From positions 1 to 38,733 of the forward strand of contig JACOVM010000072.1 in NCBI GenBank assembly GCA_016177345.1: a stretch of 38,733 nucleotides of DNA, written 5' to 3'. This stretch comes from Candidatus Woesearchaeota archaeon. GTDB lineage: Archaea; Nanobdellota; Nanobdellia; Woesearchaeales; UBA12501. The position numbers and the translations under genes were made by a program. The notes beneath the pieces were generated by a model. The model was given only the letters and a program-made list of their open reading frames with translations. It had not been told where the DNA came from and made no database searches. Position 1 is the first letter of the stretch. Every line of letters starts with the position of its first letter. Of the stretch, positions 1-8,210 are shown piece by piece.

Positions 1-342
1 AAGGTTAAAAAATGTTCCACCAACCCTGAAGTCGGTTCCTCGTAATGTTTCAGCATTGACGGGATAAAGTGCATCTGGGCCGACAGTAGCAACCCCTGTT
101 TGGGTATGAACCATGTATGGTCGTACATAGCTGCCATTGTGATCCTTGCCAAATTGACTGTTTGCTCCGAAATGCTCAATCATGTGGTCACTTGTTCTAT
201 TATGTACATCTGCAGGAACATCATTTTTAGCATAAACTGCGCAAAATTCAGTTTCTGTATCGAGAAGTCCTTGCATCTTCGGGTCTTCTCCTCGTACAGG
301 TGATTTTCCAAAATGCAGGTCTATCCTTTTGGTTAAGTCCAT
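1..342 (-). CDS. 5' portion of an unknown protein, cut by the window edge
   Basis: Reading the minus strand from the ATG at 342, the frame stays open for 114 codons to the window edge, so the C-terminus is missing. The start is supported by a GAGG ribosome-binding motif about 9 bases upstream and a TATA box at 374-384. The visible part is soluble, begins MDLTKRIDLHFGKSP and has no signal peptide or membrane segment. It contains one Cys and several His residues but no motif I recognise. It is transcribed divergently from the TraB-like gene at 541. The family is unknown. Confidence 0.7.
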   Translation of the reverse strand, partial: MDLTKRIDLHFGKSPVRGEDPKMQGLLDTETEFCAVYAKNDVPADVHNRTSDHMIEHFGANSQFGKDHNGSYVRPYMVHTQTGVATVGPDALYPVNAETLRGTDFRVGGTFFNL

Positions 343-373
343 GGTATTCCTCAAAAGCGATAGCAACTGAGTT

Positions 374-384
374 GTATTTAAACC
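374..384 (-). promoter_or_regulatory. TATA box for the gene at 1-342
   Basis: On the minus strand this reads GGTTTAAATAC, a typical archaeal TATA element preceded by G/A-rich BRE-like bases. It lies about 36 bases before the ATG at 342, which leaves a short leader with a GAGG site. Confidence 0.55.
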
Positions 385-460
385 TTTGTCATGGATGGGC
401 TTGAGCCGGGAGGTAAAAGAAGTACGATGCAAGGGTTGGCTAAGCGTTAGCGATGGCTAA

Positions 461-475
461 GGTTTATAATAAACC
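461..475 (+). promoter_or_regulatory. Dyad and candidate promoter region upstream of 541
   Basis: Positions 461-475 read GGTTTATAATAAACC, a 6-bp inverted repeat that contains a TATA-like core. A second candidate TATA (GGTTATAAC, 512-520) lies about 24 bases before the ATG at 541, the spacing expected for a leaderless mRNA. I cannot tell which is used. The dyad could also be an operator for the divergent pair of genes. Confidence 0.35.
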
Positions 476-540
476 CTATTTCAGAATCACTCATTTTAGT
501 AGCTATCCGTAGGTTATAACACATTGTAAAACGGAGCACC

Positions 541-1236
541 ATGGCGCAGATTATTGAGATAGGCACATATCATGATGACCAAGAAGGGCCGAGTAGGCTG
601 GAAAGAACACTTACAGAGCTTACTCCAGACATCGTGATCTGTGAAGGTTTTCAGGGTAAGCTGGATGGCCATGCAAAGTATATAGAAATGCTTACTAAAG
701 CGCTAACGAAAAGCGTCGCTTTAAGGTCAAAGGCTAAAAAGGCAAAGGCGAGAAAATGGCTAGATTATGAGCGTACTGCTTCTTATGAAGGGCGGGTCTC
801 TAAGGGATACTGTGCTTTGGCTGGAAAAAGATTCATCTGGTTTAATGATGCAGGAAAAATGGTTAGTGATGAAGAGCGAGCGTTGAATGTTCAACGAGCT
901 GTTGCTTTCTTTGGTAAGGAAGATCCAGATAGAATAATGAGAGTTATGTCAACACAAGCTCATCGTCTCTATCATGCATTGAACCTCGCGTTTAACTCTT
1001 CAGATCCTTCTCCAGAAATAATTCTTGCTGATCGCGTTCCTAATTATTACAGTAATAGTATGGTTGGGCCACGAGATGAACACATGGCTAATGCGCTAAA
1101 ATTAATTGTAAACGAAAATCCTGATACTAGGATAGTGGCTGTTGTTGGCTATTTCCATCTTCTTCGAGATCCACGACAGCTCAGTTTCTACCAGCGAACA
1201 AGCGAATTGAATCCGGAACGGCGCTTGATAGCGTAA
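541..1236 (+). CDS. TraB/TIKI superfamily-like protein
   Basis: A 231-aa cytoplasmic protein with the spaced motifs of the TraB/TIKI/EreA-ChaN fold: G8-T-Y-H11 near the N-terminus, Glu35 after a beta-strand (IVICEG), R178-D-E-H-M-A, and a C-terminal G203-Y-F-H-L strand. Members of this fold include putative metal-dependent hydrolases and proteases (TIKI, PrgY/TraB). The His and Glu residues in these motifs are the ones usually kept. A lysine-rich insert (about residues 58-75) is not part of the core. GGAG sits close before the ATG. The actual substrate cannot be told, and other alpha/beta folds with a GTxH motif remain possible. Confidence 0.55.
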   Translation: MAQIIEIGTYHDDQEGPSRLERTLTELTPDIVICEGFQGKLDGHAKYIEMLTKALTKSVALRSKAKKAKARKWLDYERTASYEGRVSKGYCALAGKRFIWFNDAGKMVSDEERALNVQRAVAFFGKEDPDRIMRVMSTQAHRLYHALNLAFNSSDPSPEIILADRVPNYYSNSMVGPRDEHMANALKLIVNENPDTRIVAVVGYFHLLRDPRQLSFYQRTSELNPERRLIA

Positions 1237-1283
1237 TCTCAACAAAAAGCTTAACAAAAACAATCCAAACGATCCTTAAAACC

Positions 1284-2774
1284 ATGCTTCGCAGAACATT
1301 CCTCAAAGCCGTAGCTGTTCTCCCTTTTGTAGGTTTACCTAGTGTTGGAGAGGCAAAGCCTAAATCTCCTCAACCTGATTCACTTAGGTATGACGTTTCA
1401 TACCTCTGGCATCCTGATCTTGAAGCAGTGTTGGATTATCGCGAGAAGGTAGAAGAACTTCTCGGCCCAGAAGTAGCGCGTGAGCTTCGCATTGTAGTGG
1501 GGCGAAAAAATTATGGCCTCATCTACGATCGCAATGGCTCGCAAGAAAGAGCAGCAGCTACAGCAAAGCATCATTCGAAAATTCTTAAAGCAGCTGACTT
1601 AGAAGCAGCTCTTGAAATGAGGGATGAAGGATATGACTACTTGTATAATGTGAGCTATGGCCTTGGATCAAATCTTGCTCAGTTAAAAAAAGATTTTGCA
1701 ACGGTATCACGAGCGTTTGGCGTGGAGGTTGGAAAGAACTTATTCATCGAAGAGGCTGGCGAGAGCAAGTACATCTTGGTGTATCATCGTTACGGGCGCC
1801 GTGAGTCTGCTGGAGAAACTGCCAAGAAACACGCAGCCATCCTTCGAGAGCATGGCCTTAGTGCTGCCATTACCCCAGAACAAAATAATTCTGCAGTGCA
1901 TGACCTTCGCGGCATGACTAACGACGAGCGAGAAGAGCGAAAGCCAGTACAGCCTGCACCATCTCCTCCTCGGCCATTGCCTGCTCCCCGGCCAACTGGT
2001 GGAAATCTCGAGCGTCTTGTTGAAGAGATTGTTGCGGGCTATCGAAAACGGCATAAAGATGCTGCCGATGAAAGGACTGCATGGTGTGTTTATGATTTCA
2101 CAACAGGACAAAAGCTTGTTTCTATTAATGAAGATGTTCCGATGCAGTGTGCCAGCATGGTCAAGCCGCTGGTGGCGTTAGCTTATTTTCATCAGGTGAA
2201 TGCAGGAAAACTTCATTATGGAAAAGAGGCTCGCCGAAAAATGGAACGTATGATCCAGAAAAGCGACAACGCGGCAACAAACTGGATTATTGCTCAAGCA
2301 GGCGGTGAAAAAAGAGTTGATGGCATTATCGAAGATTATTACCGGCATATTCTTCCGCAGACTGATGTTCGTGAACGCATTCCAGCTGGGGGAGCAACGT
2401 ATCGCAATAAGGCTTCAGCGCATGATTACAGCCGTTTTCTCTACGCGCTCTGGCACAACCAGATTCCTCATGCTGCGGAGATTCGGCGATTGATGGCATT
2501 ACCTGGGAGAGATCGTATCTACAGCGGCGTTCCAGAAATCCCACCAGGAACTGAGGTGTACAATAAAACAGGAAGCACAGCCAGGCTTTGTGGCGACATG
2601 GGGATTTTAGTTGCTGATGGAAAACAGAGGCGAGAGCATCCTTACATCTTGGTTGGAATTATTGAGAAGGCCTCACGAACAAGAAACTATGGTGCATGGA
2701 TTCACGATCGTGGAAACCTTATTCGCCGAGTGTCTGGAGCGGTATACCAAGACATTATGAAAAGGCATAGCTGA
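1284..2774 (+). CDS. Tat-exported class A beta-lactamase-like serine hydrolase with N-terminal tandem repeats
   Basis: A 496-aa protein. The N-terminus (MLRRTFLKAVAVLPFVGLP) has an RRTFLK twin-arginine motif followed by a hydrophobic stretch, so export by Tat is expected. Residues about 36-196 hold two similar repeats of about 75 aa, each with a Y-x-L-V/I-Y-x-R-x-G strand followed by an A-rich helix; they look like SPOR-type domains. A Pro-rich linker (220-238) leads to a serine hydrolase domain. This domain carries all three penicillin-recognising motifs: S291-M-V-K294, S327-D-N329 and K428-T-G430. I see no clear class A Glu166 equivalent, so it may be a DD-peptidase-like or other hydrolase rather than an antibiotic-degrading enzyme. 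It lies 47 bases after the TraB-like gene, probably in the same transcript. Confidence 0.8.
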   Translation: MLRRTFLKAVAVLPFVGLPSVGEAKPKSPQPDSLRYDVSYLWHPDLEAVLDYREKVEELLGPEVARELRIVVGRKNYGLIYDRNGSQERAAATAKHHSKILKAADLEAALEMRDEGYDYLYNVSYGLGSNLAQLKKDFATVSRAFGVEVGKNLFIEEAGESKYILVYHRYGRRESAGETAKKHAAILREHGLSAAITPEQNNSAVHDLRGMTNDEREERKPVQPAPSPPRPLPAPRPTGGNLERLVEEIVAGYRKRHKDAADERTAWCVYDFTTGQKLVSINEDVPMQCASMVKPLVALAYFHQVNAGKLHYGKEARRKMERMIQKSDNAATNWIIAQAGGEKRVDGIIEDYYRHILPQTDVRERIPAGGATYRNKASAHDYSRFLYALWHNQIPHAAEIRRLMALPGRDRIYSGVPEIPPGTEVYNKTGSTARLCGDMGILVADGKQRREHPYILVGIIEKASRTRNYGAWIHDRGNLIRRVSGAVYQDIMKRHS

Positions 2775-2795
2775 ATATCTTCTGACTAACAAACC

Positions 2796-2803
2796 TTTAA
2801 ATA
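2796..2803 (+). promoter_or_regulatory. TATA box for the 2863 gene
   Basis: TTTAAATA in the gap after the serine hydrolase gene, preceded by CC. A transcript starting about 26 bases downstream would carry a leader of roughly 35-40 bases before the ATG at 2863. Confidence 0.55.
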
Positions 2804-2862
2804 CCTCGCGGTAGTTTTCTTCTATTAGTTTCGTGTTTGCCTATGCCTGCTGATCGTATCAT

Positions 2863-3618
2863 ATGGACCTTTCCGAACTTGAGACTCTTGGGCCTGAGGA
2901 GCGCATTAAGCAGATTCAGGAGCTGGAGATTACGAAGAGGACTGAGATTCAAGTTCTCCATCAATTGCTAGCTGAAGCTCTTGCTGAACTGAACATCAAG
3001 CTCGAAAAGCAGAGGCTTCCTATTGACCAGTTGAAATCAGCCCATATTTCTAACCTTGTTTCTGAAGAAGAGCGGGAAATGTTTCGGCTAAAGCAGTTTG
3101 TTGTAAAGGCAAAGCAAACTGGTGAAGAGGGGGTTGCTGATGCTGATACGTCTAATCCTGCCCAGCCAATCCCTGTTGGCTTGTCTCGTGCTGAAGAAAA
3201 ATTGCTGGAACAAACCGTTATGGAAGAACAGCCTTTTCGAAGGCAACGGAGAAAATCATCGACATCTCAATCGTCAGCATCTTTTTCAGAAGAGTATCAA
3301 GCACGTGAAGAAGCAGTGATTCCACAGTATGACAAAACACTGTCTTCTGCTTCAGCATCAGCCTCAAGCTTTTATCAAAGCCAGCAGAGCCAATCTAGCC
3401 ATGTTATGTTTATCCAGGGCATTATTGCTCTTACTGATCTTGATTATCGGCTGGGGAAAGAGGAACGATTGAGTGAAAAAGACCTTTCCGAGTTTTACAA
3501 GATCAAAAAAGACTTTGAAACAGCGCGGCAACAGGAGTTTGTTGGCGTTAATGAGCAACTGCAGTGCCAGATCGATATTGGCGAAAAACTTATAAATAAA
3601 ATCCGCTATAATCTCTAG
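2863..3618 (+). CDS. Hypothetical protein with two coiled-coil regions
   Basis: A 251-aa acidic, soluble protein of no family I recognise. Residues about 5-60 form a Glu/Leu/Lys-rich coiled coil. Residues about 95-180 are low complexity and rich in Ser, Gln and Ala. Residues about 185-251 form a second helical segment ending in KIRYNL. No catalytic motif is visible. Its stop codon is one base before the ATG of the 716-aa TIM barrel gene, so the two are almost certainly co-transcribed and translationally coupled. A role as a partner or scaffold for that protein is an inference. Confidence 0.75.
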   Translation: MDLSELETLGPEERIKQIQELEITKRTEIQVLHQLLAEALAELNIKLEKQRLPIDQLKSAHISNLVSEEEREMFRLKQFVVKAKQTGEEGVADADTSNPAQPIPVGLSRAEEKLLEQTVMEEQPFRRQRRKSSTSQSSASFSEEYQAREEAVIPQYDKTLSSASASASSFYQSQQSQSSHVMFIQGIIALTDLDYRLGKEERLSEKDLSEFYKIKKDFETARQQEFVGVNEQLQCQIDIGEKLINKIRYNL

Positions 3619-3619
3619 T

Positions 3620-5770
3620 ATGATCTTTAATGACCGGGAAGGGTATAATTATGGGCATTCTCTCGATCGTGAATATATCGGAAATGCTTCTCCTGAGTTC
3701 GTGAGTGGTTATAACGGTGGCACGACAGACTTGATGCAGCAGCCAATAGGCGAGCCATGGGGGGATAACGCGCTCAAAAAAATGGAAGTCAAGGCAGAGT
3801 TCGGCTCTGGAAAAGAGCCTGGCAGGGCGACACTCACGACTCGCCAAATTGGCCAAACCATTTCTGAAGGCCGCGGGCTTGGAACGTTTATTGAGAGCCT
3901 TCCTGCAGCAATCCGAACTGGCGCGAGCAGCGTCGAGCTTTCACTTAATGCAGGAGAGATGGGCACTGGCCCTGATTTCTACACGAAGGAAAAATTACAG
4001 GAAATCAAGGACATTGCAAAGGCAAACCAAATCGAGCTTGCCTCTGTTCACACGCCTGTTCAAGTTGTTGGAAACATGTCTGGCTTTGACCACCGTTCTG
4101 GATTTAGTGACGAGACACGCCATATTCAAACGAATGAAGTTAAGAAAGCAATCCTGTTTAATGCAGAGACAGCCGAGGGGGGTGCTGTGGTTGTTCATAC
4201 TGGAGAATTTCAGCGAACCATGTTTGACAAGCCATGGGCAAAAGACCAGAAAACTGGGGAATACCTCTTCAAGGCATATGAAGAGGAGCCAGAGAGGTTC
4301 ATTGCTTACATTGTTGACGACAGAACCGGCCAGATCATTAACACGGTAAGGAAGACCCAAGTGGTGTATGAGCCAGTCTATCAAACAGCAAAAGACCTTA
4401 AGATTGTTGGTGAAAAAGACCCATCAGGCCATAGCCTTCATGAAGAGGATTGGGTGGACATTGAGGGGAGGTGGATTGATCCAAAAAATCTTGATCGATT
4501 GTTTGATCGTGTTCCCATCTGGGATCCTGAAAAGACCCAGTTTAAGGTTCAGCAGCTGACATGGGATAATTTTGTCGAGCGCGCCCAACGCTGGAATAAG
4601 CTTCACACAGATGAGATAGCTCGGGATCCAAGCCAAAGAAAGGTTCCTGAAGAAATGTTCATCCAGACCCAATTGGAAAACCGCGAGCTTCAAGCGCGAG
4701 GCTCTTCCTTGTATCACGCAAAATATTATGAGCTGCACAAGGAATCGTACGAAGCATTGAGGGAGGCGCTAAAGCATTATGAAGACTTGGATAAAAGCCT
4801 TCCGGAAGATGAGAAATGGAAGCTGCTTCGCCCCCACCTTCCTGCGCGTATCGGTTCTGATATTGTCCCTCCGAAGATGGTTCCTATCCCGGAGATGATC
4901 AAGCTGGAGCTTCGCCGTTCTCGTGATGAGATGAGGTACACCCATGAGGCCTCTGCTGCTGCTGACGCTCAAGCAGCCCAGACAAGAGAAGACATGAGGC
5001 ATATGGAGGCTGTTGAAAAATATGCGCTTCAGAAGTCAGCAGAATCATACGCCGAAACTGCTCTTTTTGCTTATGATACCACAAAGGCGAGAGGGTTCAA
5101 GCGGCCTATTTTTGTTTCACCAGAGAATATCTTTCCAGAACACGGATATGGCTCTCATCCCGAGGAGCTCCGGGAGCTTGTTGAAGTATCTCGCGAAAAG
5201 ATGGCAGAGCACCTCATGGAAAAAAGGCACATGAGTGAGCACAGGGCTAAAAAAATTGCGGAGCAGCACATTAAGGCAACGCTCGACACTGAGCATATTG
5301 GCATGTGGAAAAAACATTTTCAGCGTCGAGAGGGAGAGGGGGAAGATGCGTTTACTAATCGATTTAATTCCTGGTATCTAGATCAGGTAAAAAAACTGGA
5401 ACGGTCAGGTGTTATTGGCCACCTGCATATCGCTGATGGTTTTGGATATGGTCATGCGAACCTGCCGCCAGGCGCCGGTACCTTTCCTGTTGTTGAAGCA
5501 GTGAATTACCTTAAATCCAAAGGGTATAAAGGGGCTTTCCTGTCAGAAGGTTATGGAGATGCGCCGCGCATTCTCACCCAGGCATGGAAGGCGTTTGGCA
5601 GCCCAATCTATTCTGCTATCGGCCCTATTCGCCCAGCAACGCCGTTGGGCGCAAGATTCAACGATGTACAATATGGATACTTTGGAAGAAATTTCCCTCC
5701 GAACTACATTTTTGGCGCGTATTCTCCATCAAACGAGTGGACCCTGTGGAGCCAGACACCGATGGAATGA
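3620..5770 (+). CDS. Xylose isomerase-like TIM barrel protein with a large helical insertion
   Basis: A 716-aa protein. Residues about 85-200 look like the first half of a sugar-phosphate isomerase/AP endonuclease type barrel: a strand with Glu (SSVELSLN), ASVHTP (H144) and VVVHTGEF (H193, E196). About 300 mostly helical, charged residues follow. The barrel signature returns near the C-terminus with D-T-E-H, G-H-L-H-I-A-D-G and a Gly-rich loop leading to a strand ending in SEGYG. These His, Asp and Glu residues are the usual metal ligands of the family (endonuclease IV, xylose isomerase). The usual length is about 270-300 aa, so the insertion more than doubles it. No signal peptide is seen. 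The start is fixed by the one-base gap after the upstream stop. Whether the substrate is DNA or a sugar cannot be decided. Confidence 0.65.
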   Translation: MIFNDREGYNYGHSLDREYIGNASPEFVSGYNGGTTDLMQQPIGEPWGDNALKKMEVKAEFGSGKEPGRATLTTRQIGQTISEGRGLGTFIESLPAAIRTGASSVELSLNAGEMGTGPDFYTKEKLQEIKDIAKANQIELASVHTPVQVVGNMSGFDHRSGFSDETRHIQTNEVKKAILFNAETAEGGAVVVHTGEFQRTMFDKPWAKDQKTGEYLFKAYEEEPERFIAYIVDDRTGQIINTVRKTQVVYEPVYQTAKDLKIVGEKDPSGHSLHEEDWVDIEGRWIDPKNLDRLFDRVPIWDPEKTQFKVQQLTWDNFVERAQRWNKLHTDEIARDPSQRKVPEEMFIQTQLENRELQARGSSLYHAKYYELHKESYEALREALKHYEDLDKSLPEDEKWKLLRPHLPARIGSDIVPPKMVPIPEMIKLELRRSRDEMRYTHEASAAADAQAAQTREDMRHMEAVEKYALQKSAESYAETALFAYDTTKARGFKRPIFVSPENIFPEHGYGSHPEELRELVEVSREKMAEHLMEKRHMSEHRAKKIAEQHIKATLDTEHIGMWKKHFQRREGEGEDAFTNRFNSWYLDQVKKLERSGVIGHLHIADGFGYGHANLPPGAGTFPVVEAVNYLKSKGYKGAFLSEGYGDAPRILTQAWKAFGSPIYSAIGPIRPATPLGARFNDVQYGYFGRNFPPNYIFGAYSPSNEWTLWSQTPME

Positions 5771-5800
5771 TGTATCAGCTCTGTTCTGCAGTGTCATAAA

Positions 5801-5960
5801 AATCCGCTGAAAGCGCCTACCTTGAGCTGGCTGATATCGCGAAATCAGGGGCGATATCATCTATCGCGGAGAAAAGATGGCTGTTGATGAGGTGAAAGAA
5901 GCACTTGCATTTGCTGAACAGCTCCGCAAAAAATTGTCAGTGGTGTTTTTGAAAGAGTAA
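5801..5960 (+). pseudogene. Frameshifted remnant of a small gene
   Basis: Two short reading frames join into one sensible peptide if a single base near 5851 is removed. The first reads KSAESAYLELADIAKSG; the second continues with DIIYRGEKMAVDEVKEALAF and reaches a stop at 5958-5960. An intact ATG-started piece (5876-5960, 27 codons) remains. The two frames overlap at a GCGATATC stretch. I do not recognise the family. It could be coincidence, but the amphipathic helix pattern runs across the join. Confidence 0.35.
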
Positions 5961-5971
5961 CTTTTTTGGTG

Positions 5972-7234
5972 TTACATGGTTGGTTTAATCTCTTCAACTT
6001 TTGTTCTATCATCACATTGAGTAACTAAGTGAAATATTTGATCTCCTTCAAGCTTTTGATGATATACTATCGCACAACTAAAAGGACTATTCTCACTATG
6101 AGACAAGAATCCTTCAGGAACAGAAAAGCGATAATGAATCCCATTTAAACCTACACTAAACATTTTTCCTTTAGGATTAACCTTCCTTAATCCAATGTAT
6201 TCTAAGGGTTTGCTTCCCTCAAAAAAATATCTTTGAAAACCGATTCCCTCAGCAACATGAGCGTTTATAAGTCCACCATCATCATGATAAAGAAAGACAG
6301 TCCTTGCTCTAAACTCAACTTCTGCTTCAGAATCGGCATAATGGATACTTGCCACCAATTTTGATTTTCTTCCATTGTCATCAATAAGGCTAATTCCAAC
6401 ATTCCCGTCTCTTCCAATCTTTACTTTATGTCTCCCTTTAATTATCACTAAACGACCCCATTTGTTAAACTCTTCTGGATCTTCTTGCCATCTCCGTATA
6501 AGATTCTGAGTAACTTCTATCCTATATGCCTCATAGTCAAAACTTTCAGACGCCTCATACATTTGACTAGCTTTCTCTAATCTTTTACTTTCTGTATAAT
6601 CAGGAGTTCCAGTTGAGGTAAGAATTAGTCTTTTAGAAAGATCGAAATGATAAACTTCTCCCTCATGGTGGACTGATAAAAAGATAGTCGATGCACACCA
6701 AGTTGGAATTGATGCGTTGGTATTACAATACCTAATTCTTCTTTTTTTATCTATTTCATCAATAAAAACACCAGAGCAATTATCCAAGATTCTCTTCCTT
6801 AATTCACGATAGGTAAAGTACTCTTTTGGGTGAAAAGCTGATGTCCGTACAATCTTTCCATCTGAAGTCCAGTTCACTTGTGCTTCTTTGGCAGTCAATT
6901 CAATTTTAGCATCTAAGAATCGTGGTGCTGGTTTGGGGAGATAGACTGATGTACCAGAGACTCTACCAACACGAACAGAGTATTGCATCAATCCTGATTG
7001 CCTATGGACGTGCCCTCGGATTCGCTGCTGTAGCAACCCTTCCAGTATGATGCCAACCCGTTGAAATTGTTTGTAGTTGGTATTTCTCAGAATATACTCT
7101 AAGGCATCAATAAGTTGGTTCCCGACCATAAGTCCAGTTTGATCAATAACTGCTTCATGGAAATCTGAACAATATCTCTTCATTCCTCTTCTTTTGACTT
7201 CACGCAATATTTTCTTTTCTAATGAAGTGGCCAT
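5972..7234 (-). CDS. Hypothetical 420-aa protein
   Basis: A soluble protein of no recognised family. The N-terminal 75 residues are helical and basic (MATSLEKKILREVKRRGMKR). The rest is rich in beta-type sequence with many aromatic residues, for example HYRFSVPEGF and FHLVTQC. There is no signal peptide, membrane segment or obvious catalytic motif. The base composition is clearly more AT-rich than its neighbours (about one third G+C in a line I counted), which may point to separate acquisition. It is transcribed in the same direction as the upstream 7289-8116 gene, about 55 bases away. Confidence 0.75.
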   Translation of the reverse strand: MATSLEKKILREVKRRGMKRYCSDFHEAVIDQTGLMVGNQLIDALEYILRNTNYKQFQRVGIILEGLLQQRIRGHVHRQSGLMQYSVRVGRVSGTSVYLPKPAPRFLDAKIELTAKEAQVNWTSDGKIVRTSAFHPKEYFTYRELRKRILDNCSGVFIDEIDKKRRIRYCNTNASIPTWCASTIFLSVHHEGEVYHFDLSKRLILTSTGTPDYTESKRLEKASQMYEASESFDYEAYRIEVTQNLIRRWQEDPEEFNKWGRLVIIKGRHKVKIGRDGNVGISLIDDNGRKSKLVASIHYADSEAEVEFRARTVFLYHDDGGLINAHVAEGIGFQRYFFEGSKPLEYIGLRKVNPKGKMFSVGLNGIHYRFSVPEGFLSHSENSPFSCAIVYHQKLEGDQIFHLVTQCDDRTKVEEIKPTM

Positions 7235-7288
7235 TGTTTATTTCCTCAATGGTCATGTCCACCTTTGGTTGTTTATAAAACTTCCCCG

Positions 7289-8116
7289 TCACTCATTTTC
7301 TTCCACTTTCCTGGCAGTCTCATTTCTGACAGTCTCCTCCAGCTGGCTGATAATATTTTCAAGAACAGCCCAGGCCTGCGGATCGATGGCGATACCATAC
7401 TTCCATGACACTTGTTGGATCGCCAGGAATCGCGCCCGATAGTTGTCGATGATCCAGCCTAATCCATTCCACTGGTTCTGCTTTGCCGACTCATCATGCG
7501 CGTCGATAGTGTCTTGCAATTCAATAAACGCAGCAAGCTTCGTTTGTACTTCATCAAGGGTCCCATATATGACAAGGTAAGGTTGTTTCTTTGCCTCATC
7601 ATCCAGAAAGGTCTCTCCTGATTCAAGAAGGTAGCCATCATCTTGGGTCGTGATGTTCAGGACGACCTGGTCAGCGACTGTTGGATGAACAGGATCAAGA
7701 ACACGGCGAAGCGTCAGCGATTCGCCAGTATTGAGCACGTAAAGATCACCTGTCATCCGATCTTCTATCAAATAATCATTATACAGCATCTTGACAGGCT
7801 GCTTGCAGATCCTCTCCAGATCGCTCTTCAAGAGCTGATACAAGTCAGAAGGTGGCGGAGGTGAAGGTCCATCATGGTGCTCAAGCTCCTCCTCTTCAGG
7901 CTCTTGATACGATCGCACTGCTCTTTCCAATGTTCTTTTCCAATCTAACCTGCCTTTCTTATCTGGCTGCTTTTCATCTTTTTGGAGGGCCTGCTCTATT
8001 GTGGCAGGGGGAGAAGCAGGTAGCGGAGTTTCAGGAGTGGGATCTTGCCTCATGGCAGCATACAGTGCAGCAAGACCGGCTGCCCCCATGCAAAACGCTA
8101 ATTTCTTGTTAGTCAT
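7289..8116 (-). CDS. Membrane-anchored protein, paralogue of 22660-23493
   Basis: About 275 aa when started at the ATG at 8116 (MTNKKLAFCMGAAGLAALYA). That start is preferred over the longer frame because a TATA box lies 24-30 bases upstream and because it gives the same length and layout as the paralogue. Layout: an N-terminal membrane anchor or lipoprotein-like signal, a Pro/Glu/Lys-rich linker (about 25-90), then a conserved domain of about 175 residues. The domain starts DLYQLLKSDLERI and contains MLYNDY, a TGDLYV strand and a helical C-terminus. The paralogue shares LYQ-x2-K-x2-LERI, LYDDY and TGDWY. The active site, if any, is not visible. It probably faces the cell exterior. Confidence 0.8.
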   Translation of the reverse strand: MTNKKLAFCMGAAGLAALYAAMRQDPTPETPLPASPPATIEQALQKDEKQPDKKGRLDWKRTLERAVRSYQEPEEEELEHHDGPSPPPPSDLYQLLKSDLERICKQPVKMLYNDYLIEDRMTGDLYVLNTGESLTLRRVLDPVHPTVADQVVLNITTQDDGYLLESGETFLDDEAKKQPYLVIYGTLDEVQTKLAAFIELQDTIDAHDESAKQNQWNGLGWIIDNYRARFLAIQQVSWKYGIAIDPQAWAVLENIISQLEETVRNETARKVEENE

Positions 8117-8138
8117 GAAAAGGAGCAAAAAGGAGGTG

Positions 8139-8146
8139 TATATAAA
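8139..8146 (-). promoter_or_regulatory. TATA box for the 7289-8116 gene
   Basis: On the minus strand this is TTTATATA, centred about 26 bases before the ATG at 8116, so the mRNA is expected to be leaderless. This spacing decides the start codon. Confidence 0.6.
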
Positions 8147-8210
8147 CCTTGTTCTTGACAGGGCAGAATGAACCGCAATATTAATAACGTTTGTGTGGTG
8201 TATGTTTCTC

